From: Arion vulgaris
Taxonomy: Eukaryota > Mollusca > Gastropoda > Stylommatophora > Arionidae
Length of the DNA stretch: 64,000 bases
Reading direction: 5' to 3'
NCBI GenBank assembly: GCA_020796225.1
Contig: CM036755.1
Location: forward strand, 59,358,152-59,422,151
The position numbers and the translations under genes were made by a program. The notes below the pieces were generated by a model. The model was not told the DNA's origin. It saw only the letters and a list, made by a program, of their open reading frames with translations, and made no database searches. Numbering within the stretch: position 1 is the stretch's first letter; each line of letters opens with the position of its first letter. Shown piece after piece: positions 46,666-58,006 of the stretch.

Positions 46666-48806
46666 GTGGGGATTCGGTAGTGTGGGGACCATGAAGCTAT
46701 TTTCGTTGTTTTCATGTTAATGTAAAATTTGTATAACCATTTTGAAAGATTATGACTTAGAATAGTAGAAACAAATTATTTTAAAAAAATATATCGAAAC
46801 GTTGCCATGGAAAAATACAAAATGGCCTCCAAAAACAAAATTTCAAATCCCTAAGGCTCTGAATCTAATGAATGTAAATGAATTCTGTTTTCACTCTAAG
46901 GTGCGCAATTGAAATATTTAAAATATTACACATGATTTTTAGGATATATTAAATATTAAATTTTTAATTAATTTGTGGGTAAAAATTCCTTTAAAATTTG
47001 GTCAAAAAAAGCTGTTTGGGGGGTGTTTACCAAAATTCATTAAAAATGTAATATTTAATATATCCTAAAAATCATGTGTAATTTGTTAGATATTACAATG
47101 GGGTCAAAGGCTCATGAGGTCATGGTGGTAACATGAGCCAAGGTTAGCGCTAACCAAGACCCTGACCCCAACCTCCACGAGGTGACCCTGGAAACAGACT
47201 CTGGTTCCGGTCTGGCTAATGGGGGTAGGGATCGGGGAGAAATAATGGTAGTGGTAACAGTGCAAGTACGAAAAAAAGAAATGCAGATACATAGAACAAA
47301 TTGCACAAATCTCCTGGCCGATGTTCAACAAAATATTGCCCAAGTTCCCGAACAAAAAAACACAGCAGCGAAATGTCTCTGACATAAGCCCCTCCGATAT
47401 AAGGGCCGAACGCAAAACGTAATCTCCAGAGCAGGAGACTACATACACGAGCTCGACATGTAAGTCAAAAGTCCCGCCAGAAATTACCTGTTTCTCTGCC
47501 GATGTGTAGACTGGTAAATATGAAAAATGAGAGGTGCATCCAGTGACGAAACGTGTGCCCACGTAGGGAAACTCGAAGCCCTGAGGAGGGGCAAACATTG
47601 CCAGCTCGTGGGCAAGAACAAAGTCAGATCCGTAACGAATAAAAGTCTACCCTCGTGTCGGTACGAGGAAAGATTGCAGATGACTCCGCATCGGTGGCCT
47701 GGTGTAGATACATGTATTGGGCTTGGTTTGCCGAGCGCAAAACAACAAGTTGCATTTTAGTGCATAACGAAACTACCCTCCCTGGGAAAACCGTGCAGGG
47801 TACTGTTGCGATAACAATTAACATTCCCGGAAGAACTGAGGTGGGTGATGCCTAACGGAACTGTCAGCCTTCGGGCAACCGGACAAGGTAATATTGAAGT
47901 GACAACTAACATCCCCGGAAGAACTGGGGTGGATGATGGTGGCGAGCGCAAAATCCTCAGTTGCGTTGCTAGCGCCGATTGAAATGACATGTACATTGTT
48001 TGTGCTTGGCCCCAGGCTTGTGCCTTCGGAGGCTAAGTGCAAATTGCCACGTACCAACGCACGTCTAGAAAAGGCTGAGAATGTTCCTACTCTGGATCAA
48101 ACTAAAAAATTAACGGTAAAGTAAGGTCGACAATGTAAAGATCTGAAAGGCTGTCCGGGTCCGAACATTGGCGAAGGTCGATACTTTACGGCATTTTTAC
48201 GAGTAAGACGCCGTCCGAGGACAAGCTTATAAGCCCTGAGAAATGTTTCTAATCCGGAACGACCTTATAGTCAGAAAGGGCATAACAGCGTAAGTCACTG
48301 TCTTGGCGTAGATCACAAAGCCCAAATATACGGCAAAGCTGATCGAAAAGGTGAAGATCCGGCCGACAAAATCAGCAAAAAGGAACGTACCCTAAGGAAA
48401 GTTCACCGTAGTAAATCAAAAGCTGACTGAAACCGGACGGGAGGGCGTAGTCACCATGGGCGCACAATCGACTTGACGTAGATCACCCCTTCCTTGTCAG
48501 TGGACCAATTATACATCACAATAAGAATGATAAAATTGGTCGTGAAGAACTATCGAAAGAGAGAGAGATATTACAATTGCTCACCTTAGAGTGAAAACAT
48601 AATTAATTTATATTCATTACTTTCAGAGCCTTAGGGATTTAAAATTTTGTGTTTGACGCCCATTTTTTATTGTTTCCATGGCAAAGTGATGACAAATTTT
48701 TAAATTCATTTTTACTACTCTTTTAAGTTATAATATCTCAAAATTGTAATACAAATTCTACATTAAAATGAAAGCAACGAAAAAGTTTCCAGACCAGAAT
48801 CCCCCC
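46666..48806. mobile_element. Fold-back DNA element, split by retroposon-G
   Basis: The left arm (about 46666-46958) and right arm (47048-47099 continuing at 48578-48806) are reverse complements at roughly 85% by eye. Shared blocks include TTGCCATGGAAA, AAATCCCTAAGGCTCTGAA, GTTTTCACTCTAAGGTG and ACACATGATTTTTAGGATAT. The spacer is about 90 bp. Without the retroposon the element would be about 660 bp. The ends (GGGGATTC and GAATCCCCCC) are approximate and no target duplication was resolved. Confidence 0.82.
47100..48565 (+). mobile_element. Retroposon-G, complete copy inside the fold-back element
   Basis: A 1466-bp element starting GGGGTCAAAGGCTCATGAGG and ending in (GA)n, flanked by the 12-bp direct repeat AGATATTACAAT (47088-47099 and 48566-48577). 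It is collinear with 29117-30630. Removing it restores the right arm of the fold-back. Confidence 0.9.
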
Positions 48807-50140
48807 TTAATTCTACGAGTCAATGATTATTTATTTATGAAAAATATTCATAATACTGATACTCCTTTTTGTTAAACTTAATTTGTTGCATAATATAACT
48901 TAATATAACTTAATATAATGATTTAGCATGTTGTTTTGATTTTAAATTGAATTCGTCTATATACAACACTACTGGAATGCTAGGTCACGTGACTGTTGTG
49001 GTCTTATTTCCTAGAATTCTTACCTGAGTCCGCTTGCCGTACGAGTTTATAGACTGCTCTAGATTTCACTAACAATGTATTAGTCGGCAAGTATCTGTTT
49101 GACAAATATTGTATCGGCAAGTGATCAGTTTTAAAAATTGCGTTGCTGTGTTGATTGAATATTGTAAAATGTAATCTGTAGTTTGAAGTTTTAGTGTAGC
49201 AGTTTTAATTTCTCAACTTATTCTCTCATTTCTAATATTTTACAATCAGATAGACACTGAGCAAAAATGGTAATGCTGGAAACATATATTTTATAAACAA
49301 GGGGCAAAATTTATATAAATTTGTTTAAAGGGTATACACGTGGAAAAGGGTGTAGGAATCACTGGTCTAGTTCAGTAATGATAGACAACCAGTCGGTACT
49401 GACTGACAAGAAAGAAAGAAGATGTGTGAAATACGGTGTAAAGCGATTTATGTGATCAAATGTGTAAGATAGGATGATGGTACCTGGGATATTGAATGCT
49501 TCTACTGCAATGGTTACATTTCTGTTTCTCTGTTAAACTGAAAAGTTTGAGAATCCCTGATTTATACAACTATTTGACAATATTTACTTAAAGTGGATGA
49601 TTGTTTTAAAGTTTTAGTCAGACGGATGTTTCATTTTTATGTATGTTACGGGGTTTTTTCCAACTTCCACTTACAAATTTTAAATAAATAATTTAATATT
49701 TTACAATTTCTTTTCGTTTATCGGCATCTGGAGACACGGCTACCAACAATACTTCATATTTATCGTCACCAGTAGGAAGCTTGGTGTCAATTTGTTACAT
49801 TTTTTTCTGGAGACACGGCCCCCGATTTAAAACTCCAACTGTTTGAAAGTAAACATTAAGATGTAAGTAACAACTATATAACATTTATGTTGTTATTATC
49901 TCTGTTATCATTGATCACATCATCATCATGTGCCATGTCGACATGAGCAAGCAGACAAGAATCTTCACATACTTCTATCTGAAGGGTTGACTATCAAATC
50001 GTAAATTTAAATGTTTCCCTGTAGTTACACTGAAGTAGGTTGTCGACATCTCTCTCGCTCTCACTCTCTTTCTCTCTCTCTCTCTCTAATCCTCTATTTT
50101 GTCTACCTACATTATGTACATTTTCACCATATTATCCATT
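48807..50140. other. No gene; possible hAT-type ends
   Basis: Unique AT-rich sequence. TTTGAGAATCCCTG at about 49546-49559 and GTAGGAATCACTG at about 49352-49364 resemble hAT termini, but I could not pair them or find matching target duplications. A CT-rich tract lies at 50050-50088. Confidence 0.4.
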
Positions 50141-50268
50141 TCTCACGACGTGTCACCATAATATTTAAGACTTTGTTTCTCACGACATGTCACCATAATA
50201 TTTAAGACTTTGTTTCTCACGACATGTCACCATAATATTTAAGACTTTGTTTCTCACGACATGTCCAG
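50141..50268. repeat. 37-bp tandem repeat, about 3.5 copies
   Basis: The unit is TCTCACGACATGTCACCATA plus ATATTTAAGACTTTGTT. Confidence 0.95.
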
Positions 50269-50559
50269 AAATAGTATATTTCGTATGTTGATAATGAGCA
50301 TTCTCTGCGACTTGATCACTTTCAGAAGATCGAGATTAGTCATTTTAGAAATCTATGAAATTATCTGCATTATTCAGTAAAACTATGTAGGCCTATCTGT
50401 GAGTTGTTTCAGAGTTGTTCCTGTCTGTATTTGATTTATCTATACCCTTCTTCCATTAAGTCATTACTGACTCTATGTAGCACTGGCCAGTTTCTTTCAG
50501 TCGTCGTATTTTCCTGAAAACGTTCTGTTCTTTAAACATAATCTATACATACCATCTGA

Positions 50560-51130
50560 TTGTATTAGAGTTTCATTATTGAATTTATCGACTTTTCTTA
50601 ATGTCTTGTTCATTTGGATAACATTTTCTTATTTTTCCAACTAGTTCAGACATCGTCTTGTATACTTCTAAAGTAGTTATTTGTCGATCATATTCTATGT
50701 ATATCTGCACACAGCTTGTCTTGTCTTATATACTTCTAAAGTAGTTAGTTGTCGATCATAGTCTATGTACACCTGTACACAACTTGTCTTGGGTTATAGT
50801 TAGTTTTATATATGATGAGGATTAAGTAATTTAATAAATTTTCATCGATATTATAAAACAGGAAATCGAAATGTTTATGTAACATCGACAATTAAACTTA
50901 AGTCATTGAGCAGCTAAATATTGTTTAGCGGATATTGTTTCAAAAGTGTACAGTTTAGGTTATCAATTCAACTGCGCGTCAGAAGGAAATACTAACAAGT
51001 TTCAGCAGCACAACATACTGGTCGACGAATCTCACGCATTTTATACCTCGGACGTAAAGTAAAATATAACGCTTTTTCATAATACGCGGTATCTTGTGTA
51101 ATACAGTGTTAGCTGCACACTTGTAATTGA
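50560..51130 (-). repeat. Receptor-upstream repeat block, copy C
   Basis: On the minus strand it carries the blocks CTAACACTGTATTACACAAG, TCGTCGACCAGTATGTTGTG, TTTTGAAACAATATCCGC and CTTAAGTTTAATTGTCGATG in the order seen near both receptor copies. It has no LINE where copy B carries LINE-D, so it shows the empty site. A 75-bp segment (CTTCTAAAGTAGTTAGTTGT) is duplicated within it at 50665-50795. No receptor gene accompanies it. Confidence 0.82.
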
Positions 51131-51507
51131 CTGTCGGTACACGATATAGTGATGAAAGTTTAAAATCACCCGACCGCTTTTAATTTCTTTTAATACTATT
51201 AACTCCCCAACATTGGAACATGAAAAACTCGAAACGTTAGCCTCGACGCGACATGCCTATTTCAGTGGCCGTAATTTTGTATTCAATTTACATTTAAATT
51301 CGTAAAAGTTATGTTACCTTATGCAAAACATATGATAATTTCATAATAATTGTAAAAATAAATATTATATATTTTTAAGATGTCTTATCTCGTTGTTTGA
51401 AGCACGCTTATTTTCTAATCGACACATTTGAACCTACGCCATTTTGTCAAAACAGTCTCGACGTGTTTTCAACTTGCTCCAGCCAAAATCGAAATATTTC
51501 TAATTAA
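51131..51507. other. No gene; possible promoter region
   Basis: Unique sequence upstream of the candidate exon. No motif that I can support. Confidence 0.4.
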
Positions 51508-51647
51508 ATGGATGCTAATAACCCAGATTACTGTCCTGATGAAGACAACAGTGAATCTTCAAATTTGTTAACATCAGAAGTTGACATATCTGAAGCGGAG
51601 ATGGAAAATATAATAAAACTATCCCTGAACATTGTCGCATTGAACAG
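51508..51647 (+). CDS. Candidate first coding exon, unknown protein
   Basis: An ATG at 51508 opens a frame reading MDANNPDYCPDEDNSESSNL, then LTSEVDISEAEMENIIKLSL and NIVALN. It runs to AG followed by GTAGGA (51648), a plausible donor that must be used because the frame stops at once (TAG at 51649). The acidic, serine-rich start followed by an amphipathic helix looks coding and lies in low-repeat sequence. No partner exon was found and I recognise no family, so this is a weak call. It could be the first exon of a gene running off into the repeats, or chance. Confidence 0.35.
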
Positions 51648-52429
51648 GTAGGAGTTTACGTTTTCGCCATTTCACTTACCTATGTGAAACTGAAACTAAC
51701 ATTGTTTTTTGTTATGGGGACTATGGTGGATTCTGTGATAATAATATGTTGTCTTGGTAAATAAATTAGCAATGTTGATGTGTTATATTGTTATAAATGC
51801 TAGAAAAAATAAGTTATTGATATTTAATATGCTTAGCAACTGGTTGCTAGGAGAAAGCTATAATTTGTTATTCAAGATATAGGCTTCTTGTTTACGCTAT
51901 TGTACTTTTTAGCTGGTCAGAACCGGTTTAAATAGTAAATAGACACAACGGCAATAAGTAACTGGCAACATTTGATTTGTCACTCGGACCGCTTTTATCT
52001 TGAACACCATGTACATCTAAATATCATGTCTGTTGAAATCTACAAGATAGTGAAAGGGATGTAACTCCATAATATATAAATGATGTTTGAAAAACATAAC
52101 ACGCGTTGCAAAAGGGGAGGTAATTAAACACATTTTAGTGTTATATAATGACAAGAAAAATGTGCATGATATATAGAAATGTGCATAAGAGAAGACCTGC
52201 TTTATCAGATTGAAACCTAACCACCTAACCATGTGTAGTGATGACATAAACACGTTAACCAAGCTAAGGTGGGTACATCAATGTCTAAGAAGCAGTCGCT
52301 TGTAAACTACAAGGAGATACACCAGAAAGACATGGACAGTGTACAGGAGACAGGCAAGATCACTAAACTACTTCCTAACATCTTGTCTCAAGCAACTGCT
52401 TGCAATAAAATGACAGGATGAAATTCCAA
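51648..52429. other. No gene seen
   Basis: AT-rich; no recognised exon continuing the candidate at 51508. Confidence 0.4.
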
Positions 52430-52795
52430 ATATGAAAGTCTTCATGAGAGAAGAGGTTGCAAGCATCACACTCTGTTGCAGAAGGTTCAAATTAAATGGA
52501 ACGGTTATGTTGCGCGCGTATCTGATAAACGCAGCGCACAACAGCTGATGAATGAGGAGCTTGACAAGAACAAATAACCGGTTAGTGAATAGAAACAAAC
52601 AACATAACAGACACTCTTAAAGTGTCTCTAAAATACTGCGATATAGACTCCACGTTACAGGCCCCCTTGTGCATATTTCGCTAAATGTGGCGTTGCAGTA
52701 ATACAAGAGGATCTCGCATTGCTGAGAATCGTAATACAGAAGCGAAGAGAAGTCGATCTGCGTAGAAAATAGACTCACATTATCAATTCACAACA
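52430..52795 (+). mobile_element. LINE-F C-terminal fragment
   Basis: Reads VQIKWNGYVARVSDKRSAQQ, LMNEELDKN, and after breaks TLKVSLKYCDIDSTLQAPLC and RIAENRNTEAKRSRSA. The order matches the LINE C-terminus represented at 6120-6550. Confidence 0.65.
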
Positions 52796-52829
52796 CTGAG
52801 CTTGTATGCCAAACCTTTCTTATCACAAT

Positions 52830-53078
52830 GTCTGTTATGTAATAAGGTGTTAGGCTTGTATTCTTCTTGAATCTACATCACATTATGGACGATGTGGTCG
52901 ATTTCAAGTTTGCTGCATTTACTTCCTCATGTTTCTCTGGCACACATCTGACACTAGGTCTATCTGAGAGCAGTTACGGGGTGGAGGGGAATTAACTACC
53001 ACTGTGGACTTGTACTAGGATCACTCGTCTTCGAAGCAAGTGCACTGACCATTACGCTATCACGTCTCTCAACAATCC
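52830..53078 (-). mobile_element. SINE-2-like copy (tRNA-headed)
   Basis: Minus-strand head: GTGATAGCGTAATGGTCAGT and GTGATCCTAGTACAAGTCC. The tail has AGCCTAACACCTTATTACAT. More diverged than the other two copies. Confidence 0.65.
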
Positions 53079-53180
53079 ATGTAGCGAAGATGAAAGGTTT
53101 AACTTCTCCGTAACCCCTAAATTGTATTTTAGTCTTTATCTTTGAGCTAAAATACTTAGTGACTAAATAGTCTCCATCCT

Positions 53181-53535
53181 CGAACTACGACATGGGAAGA
53201 ACCAGTCTTCATACTAGAACTACAACATTGGGACCAACCACTTCATACTAGAACTACGACATTGTGACCAACCAGTCTTCATACTAGAACTACGACATTG
53301 GGACCAACCAGTCTTCATACTAGAACTACGACATTGGGACCAACCAGTCTTCATACTAGAACTACGACATTGGGACCAACCAGTCTTCATACTAGAACTA
53401 CAACATTGGGACCAACCAGTCTTCATACTAGAACTACAACATTGGGACCAACCAGTCTTTATACTAGAACTACGACATTGTGACCAACCTGTCTTTATAC
53501 TAGAACTACGGCATTGGGACCAACCAGTCTTCATT
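53181..53535. repeat. 36-bp minisatellite, about 10 copies
   Basis: The unit is TTCATACTAGAACTACGACA plus TTGGGACCAACCAGTC. Open in frame because 36 is a multiple of 3. Confidence 0.95.
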
Positions 53536-53624
53536 CTCAAAGTAAGAGATATATAAACACATATTAGGGAACTTTATCAAAATAAACAACACAGTCAACA
53601 TAAACGATGGAATAAAAGTTGGAG

Positions 53625-53765
53625 GTCAAAGGCGCAAAGGGACAACGTTGCGCCAGGATTAGTGAGATGACACTAATCAAGATCCTACCCTACCTTCACC
53701 TGGTGGCACTGGAGACAGACTTGTTTCCTGTCTGGCTAAGCGGTAGGGATCGAGGAGAGTTACTT
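53625..53765 (+). mobile_element. Retroposon-G, 5' end only
   Basis: GAGGTCAAAGGCGCAAAGGG through TAGGGATCGAGGAGAG matches the first 140 bp of the complete copies. It may belong with 54835-55650, separated by LINE-B. Confidence 0.75.
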
Positions 53766-53921
53766 TAGTATAAGTATTGAGGGATGGATTGGATCCGCTC
53801 GAAACACAGACGAGCAGAATCCCAGAGTGATCATTAACTCATAGTATACGCACAGTGCAACAACTTTTTAAGTGCTGACATTTTAGAATACTCTTTCAAT
53901 GGAGTAGCTTTCTCATCATCA

Positions 53922-54622
53922 TCAAGGTGCATATCCTGTATAGAACGTTGTTCTCTTTGCAGCGCATCTGAAATTCACTCTGTTTCTAGCCAGTTCACCT
54001 ACTTCGCCGATGGTCATATTCATCGTTTCTGTAATATCTTGTAGTCATCTTCTTCTTGGTCTGCTTCTGCATCCTGGGACCCTGCCCTCTAATATTGTTC
54101 TTTCCAGGCCATCGTGACGTTTTATGTGACCAAAGTATCTAATTTGTCTGTATAGTATGTTGTTTATCAGCCAATTCTCTTTGACATTTAGTTCTTTCAG
54201 GACATCAGTGTTCTTTCTTTTTCTGTCCATGGTATTAGTAGGATCTTTCTGTAACATTTAGTTTCGAAGGACTGAATTTTCGTTCTTGTTTTTGTGTAAT
54301 AGTCCATGATTCACAACCATAAGTAACCACTGGAAAATGCATTTTCTCAGTGTGTTTAATTTTAATATTTTGTTGGCGCTTTGCAGTATGTTCTTCATTG
54401 TGTTTAACTTCTTGATTGCTATTGCCAATCTTCTTGAGATCTCTTGGAGCAGTCACCGTTTTGTTAATTATTGTGCCCAGGTATTCGTAGCTCCCTACAC
54501 ATTGAAGTTCTTTATTGTTTACTTGGATGTTAGGTGAGCCTTTTGCTTTGTCACTTGACATTATTTTTGTTTTTTGTGTATTCAAATATAGATGATGGTC
54601 TTCACTATGTTTCTTGTCTACT
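53922..54622 (-). mobile_element. LINE-B 3' end
   Basis: Minus strand: HSEDHHLYLNTQK-type, NNKELQCVGSYEYLGTIINK, FPVVTYGCESWTITQKQE, RKNTDVLKELNVKENWLINN, ILYRQIRYFGHIKRHDGLER. The RT catalytic box is lost. Same family as 8728-9690. Confidence 0.87.
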
Positions 54623-54834
54623 ACTATTTCATATATCAGAATGTGCAGAGTTAAAAGCTCTCTTTTATAAACTGAAATTATGTATTCAACAAATAATTAT
54701 ATACAACTATCATCCCATGGATCTTGTAAACATATTTGATTTAAATAAAACATTTTGGCACATCAAGTTACTCGATGGAAAATTGGTACTGTCCAAATAG
54801 TTTGTCAGGTGGCCTGTCGTATTCTATGAGTTAA

Positions 54835-55650
54835 GACTCGTCTCTCTCAGCCGATGGGAAAAATTGAACAAATAAACATAAAGAGATGAGGGTTGCGTCC
54901 AGAGAAGAGACGTGGGCCCACTTGGGGCGAAACTCGGAGTCCGTAGGTGAGGGCCCCGAGTTGAGTTGCACGTGTGACCACATAAGTGAAACTCGGATCC
55001 CTGAGGTGGACCCGAATTGAGTGGCTGCCCATAGTAAATGTGAGCACGGTGAGAAACATGATAAACACGATGAGCAGACACCAAAGTAGAGAGAACACGC
55101 ATACGGACGACACACAGGTGAGACTACCGGTGTGGCAGACATGCACGGAGCTGATGATTGAGAGACCAAAAGGCGTGGCAAACGTAGGAGTGGTCCCAAA
55201 TGCGCAGAAAAATTGGAAAACCCAGCAGAAGCTTCAATCCGGTGCAAACGTCCTTAAAATGGTATTAAACTGTGCACTGTGCACAGTTAGATAGTCAGGG
55301 GTAAGGTGTCGCCCAGTAACGCAATGGGAGCGCAAGTGACGATGAGAAAAGGGGCACAAGCAGAAACAAGCCAAGATGCACTCAAAAGAAACACGATGTG
55401 GAAAAAAACGGTAGCGAGCCTCAAAGATTGATCTCCATGCAGAGAAAAATAACCCGTTTCCCTCGCAGAGAACTACTACTGCCATGTAGTTTGATTGGGG
55501 CAAATTAAAGTCTAGCGGAGCAAACCGTACACAAAACTGGACGGCAGGCAAACCAAGTAGTCTAAAAAAGAGGGTAACTTGGGCAGATGACGCTCAACAA
55601 CCCGGAAAGGTAGGTTGTCTAAGGGTAGCTACTCTAAAAACAAATAGCCG
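54835..55650 (+). mobile_element. Retroposon-G-related segment (middle part)
   Basis: Contains the recurring GAGACGTGGGCCCACTTGGG and GCGAAACTCGGA-type blocks found in the middle of retroposon-G (GTGAAACTTGGAGCCCTG). It is more diverged than the other copies. Open frames here are not conserved between copies. Confidence 0.55.
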
Positions 55651-56434
55651 CCTGCTGACTTTTCTGTTCATTTTAACCATCGAGTAACTCGAACCTATTC
55701 TTAAGTTCGAACTGATATTCCATTTTTACTATCGAGTAACTCGAACCTATACTTAAGTTCGAACTGATATTCAATTTTTAATTCTTTATTTTGTAGCCTT
55801 TGACTATATTTTTGTAGTTGTTTTCTTTTGGTAGAATAAATATTCAATTTACCTTTGCATAAATTATGATCACTGTCTACATCTGCCGCTCTGTATGCAC
55901 GGACATCCAGCAATGATGTTCTAAATTGTGTATTTATGCACATATGGTCAATGTGAGTTTTGGTCACTCCATGAGGTGAGTGCCAAGTAGATTTATAACT
56001 TTGCATGTGGGCAAAGAAAGTACCTCCAATTATTAAATTCGACAGTATACATAACTCAGCCAGTCCTTCTTCGTTCTCATTCAATGTGTTTATTCTTGTT
56101 TTCCTATAACTCTCTACCCCTACATTATCACTTCCAACCTTGGCATTAAAGTCCCCATTACTAATAACAGGTCATGTTTTTGGGTCTTGTTAATTTGATG
56201 CTGTAGTTGCTGATACAATGTGTGTTATCATCGTCGGCCTCGTTGGTTGGTGCCTAACACTGAAGTATTGTCATATTAACATGTCTGGTACTGAAGCGGG
56301 CTTTAATTATCGGACGCGAGTTGGTTCCCATTCTAACATGCTCTTTGCTACTCTAGGTATCATCTTTATACCCACTCCTTCAAAATGCTTAACAGAATCT
56401 ATCCCTGAGTATATGAAAAGTATTCCCCTAACTA

Positions 56435-57181
56435 AACTGACAACTTGTCATCTATAGCATCAAAAGTTGGACTGCAGATAAGCTATGAAAAAGAAATATA
56501 ATGAAGACACCTATGGCAAGTAATGTGGATATCACACTGGAATCTAAAATGATAAAAGTAACAGAGCAGTTCACCTATTTGGGTAGCAATTTTGATTGCA
56601 CCGGAAATGTTAAAAAAGAAAATATGATACGAATTGGAAAAGCAACATCAGGCTTTTAAAAGTCTTTAAAAAAATATGGAACTGCAAGTTATTTAGTATT
56701 AAAACTAAATTACGAATTTTCAATTCAAATGTTGTATCAATCCTTACATTTGCCAGCGAGAGTTGAAAAATGACTAGAGATATAGAAAGCAAGTTGAACG
56801 CATTTGAAAATAGATGTCTGTGAAAAATAATGAATATAACATGGAACGAATTCAGGAGAAGTGATTAAATCAGAGAAATGTTTGGTCAACCACTAGTGAC
56901 AACTGTTATAAGAAAGAGAAGATAGCGATATGTTGGACACACCTTGAGGAGAAATGATCAACGAATATCAAAGCAAGCATTGAAGTGGGATGCAAAGGGT
57001 TCAAGAAAGAGAGGTCGACCTAAGGAGACCCTGAAACGAACTTTGCTGAGAGAGGCAAGAAATATCGGTCTCAGTTCCATTGAGGAGATTGAGCGAGTTG
57101 CCCAGGATAGAGCGGTGTGGAGAAATTACTTGCTGGCCCTATGTAACGTATAACGGTACGAGAGGAATTATTATTATTTTT
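56435..57181 (+). mobile_element. LINE-A 3' end inserted in LINE-A (-)
   Basis: 5'-truncated at the region just after the catalytic box (GACAACTTGTCATC), running to the VAQDRAVWRNYLLALCNV end and an ATT tail. Flanked by ATTCCCCTAACTA (56422-56434) and ATTCCCTAACTA (57182-57193), a 12-13 bp target duplication. Confidence 0.92.
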
Positions 57182-57399
57182 ATTCCCTAACTACTCTTCT
57201 ACCTGTTCCAAGCCATCTCACCTCACTTAACCTCAATATGTCCAGCTCGTATCTCTTCATTTATTCAGCAATCATGTCTGATTTTGTAAGTATGGCCATC
57301 GTTCTTACATTCCAAATTCCGATTTTATTGTATGTTTTTGTGCTAAGTACTAGTCGGGTTGCTGACTTCCGCAGTGGCTTTCATCTGCAGCTTTCAATG

Positions 57400-57916
57400 C
57401 AGTGCCGGATTAAGCCAGTGCTGAGCCCGTAGCAAATGCCAGCACGGGGCCTGTAACAAATGTTACCAAGAGGTCATATGTTTTGTATGATAACAAAATA
57501 AAACACAACTTTTACAATCAAACTTGATTTAATGTGAGCAAATTTAGAGATAACACTAGACAAATCAATTTCTCTAAATAAATTACGTTTAATATTCATT
57601 AAGGTGAGGTTATTTAGACGATCTTGTCCCATCATGTTCCTTAACTCACCTTTTATACGTTTTAATGTCGAAAAAGAGTGTTCTCCACTTGCAAGCTTTC
57701 TAGAATTTAATTCCATAAAATGGTCATTATTTCAGTTTCCAACTCTGTACGCCTCATTACGACACTCTACCTTTTGATCAATGTTATTTGAGATGTCATC
57801 CAAAACATGTTTGCTAGTTTTACAAGCTAAACATTTTCTGCTCTTGGCGCGGGGCCCCCAAGAAACACGGGGCCCGTAGCACTTGCTACTTCTGCTATAT
57901 AGCTAATCCGGCAGTT
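57400..57916 (-). mobile_element. hAT element with transposase C-terminal remnant
   Basis: The ends CAGTGCCGGATTAAGC and GCTAATCCGGCAG are inverted repeats (right end slightly eroded). Flanking TTTCAATG (57392-57399) and CTTCAATG (57917-57924) are an 8-bp target duplication with one change. Inside, the minus strand at 57716-57474 reads SGEHSFSTLKRIKGELRNMM, then GQDRLNNLTLMNIKRN, the conserved hAT C-terminal dimerisation region. The rest of the transposase is deleted. Confidence 0.92.
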
Positions 57917-58006
57917 CTTCAATGATGCACAAGGTGTTCGTACACCATCAGCTTGATCGGTTGATCGGTATGACGTCTTTTCTTGCAAGTATCTTTAGTT
58001 CTTTAA

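Noticed and set aside
49352..49559. A hAT element defined by GTAGGAATCACTG and TTTGAGAATCCCTG
   Set aside because: Both look like right-hand hAT ends, but they face the same way, and no matching target duplications could be found.
54831..55551. Several overlapping minus-strand frames of 90-138 codons
   Set aside because: They lie in a retroposon-G-related segment, overlap each other in different frames, and match no known family.
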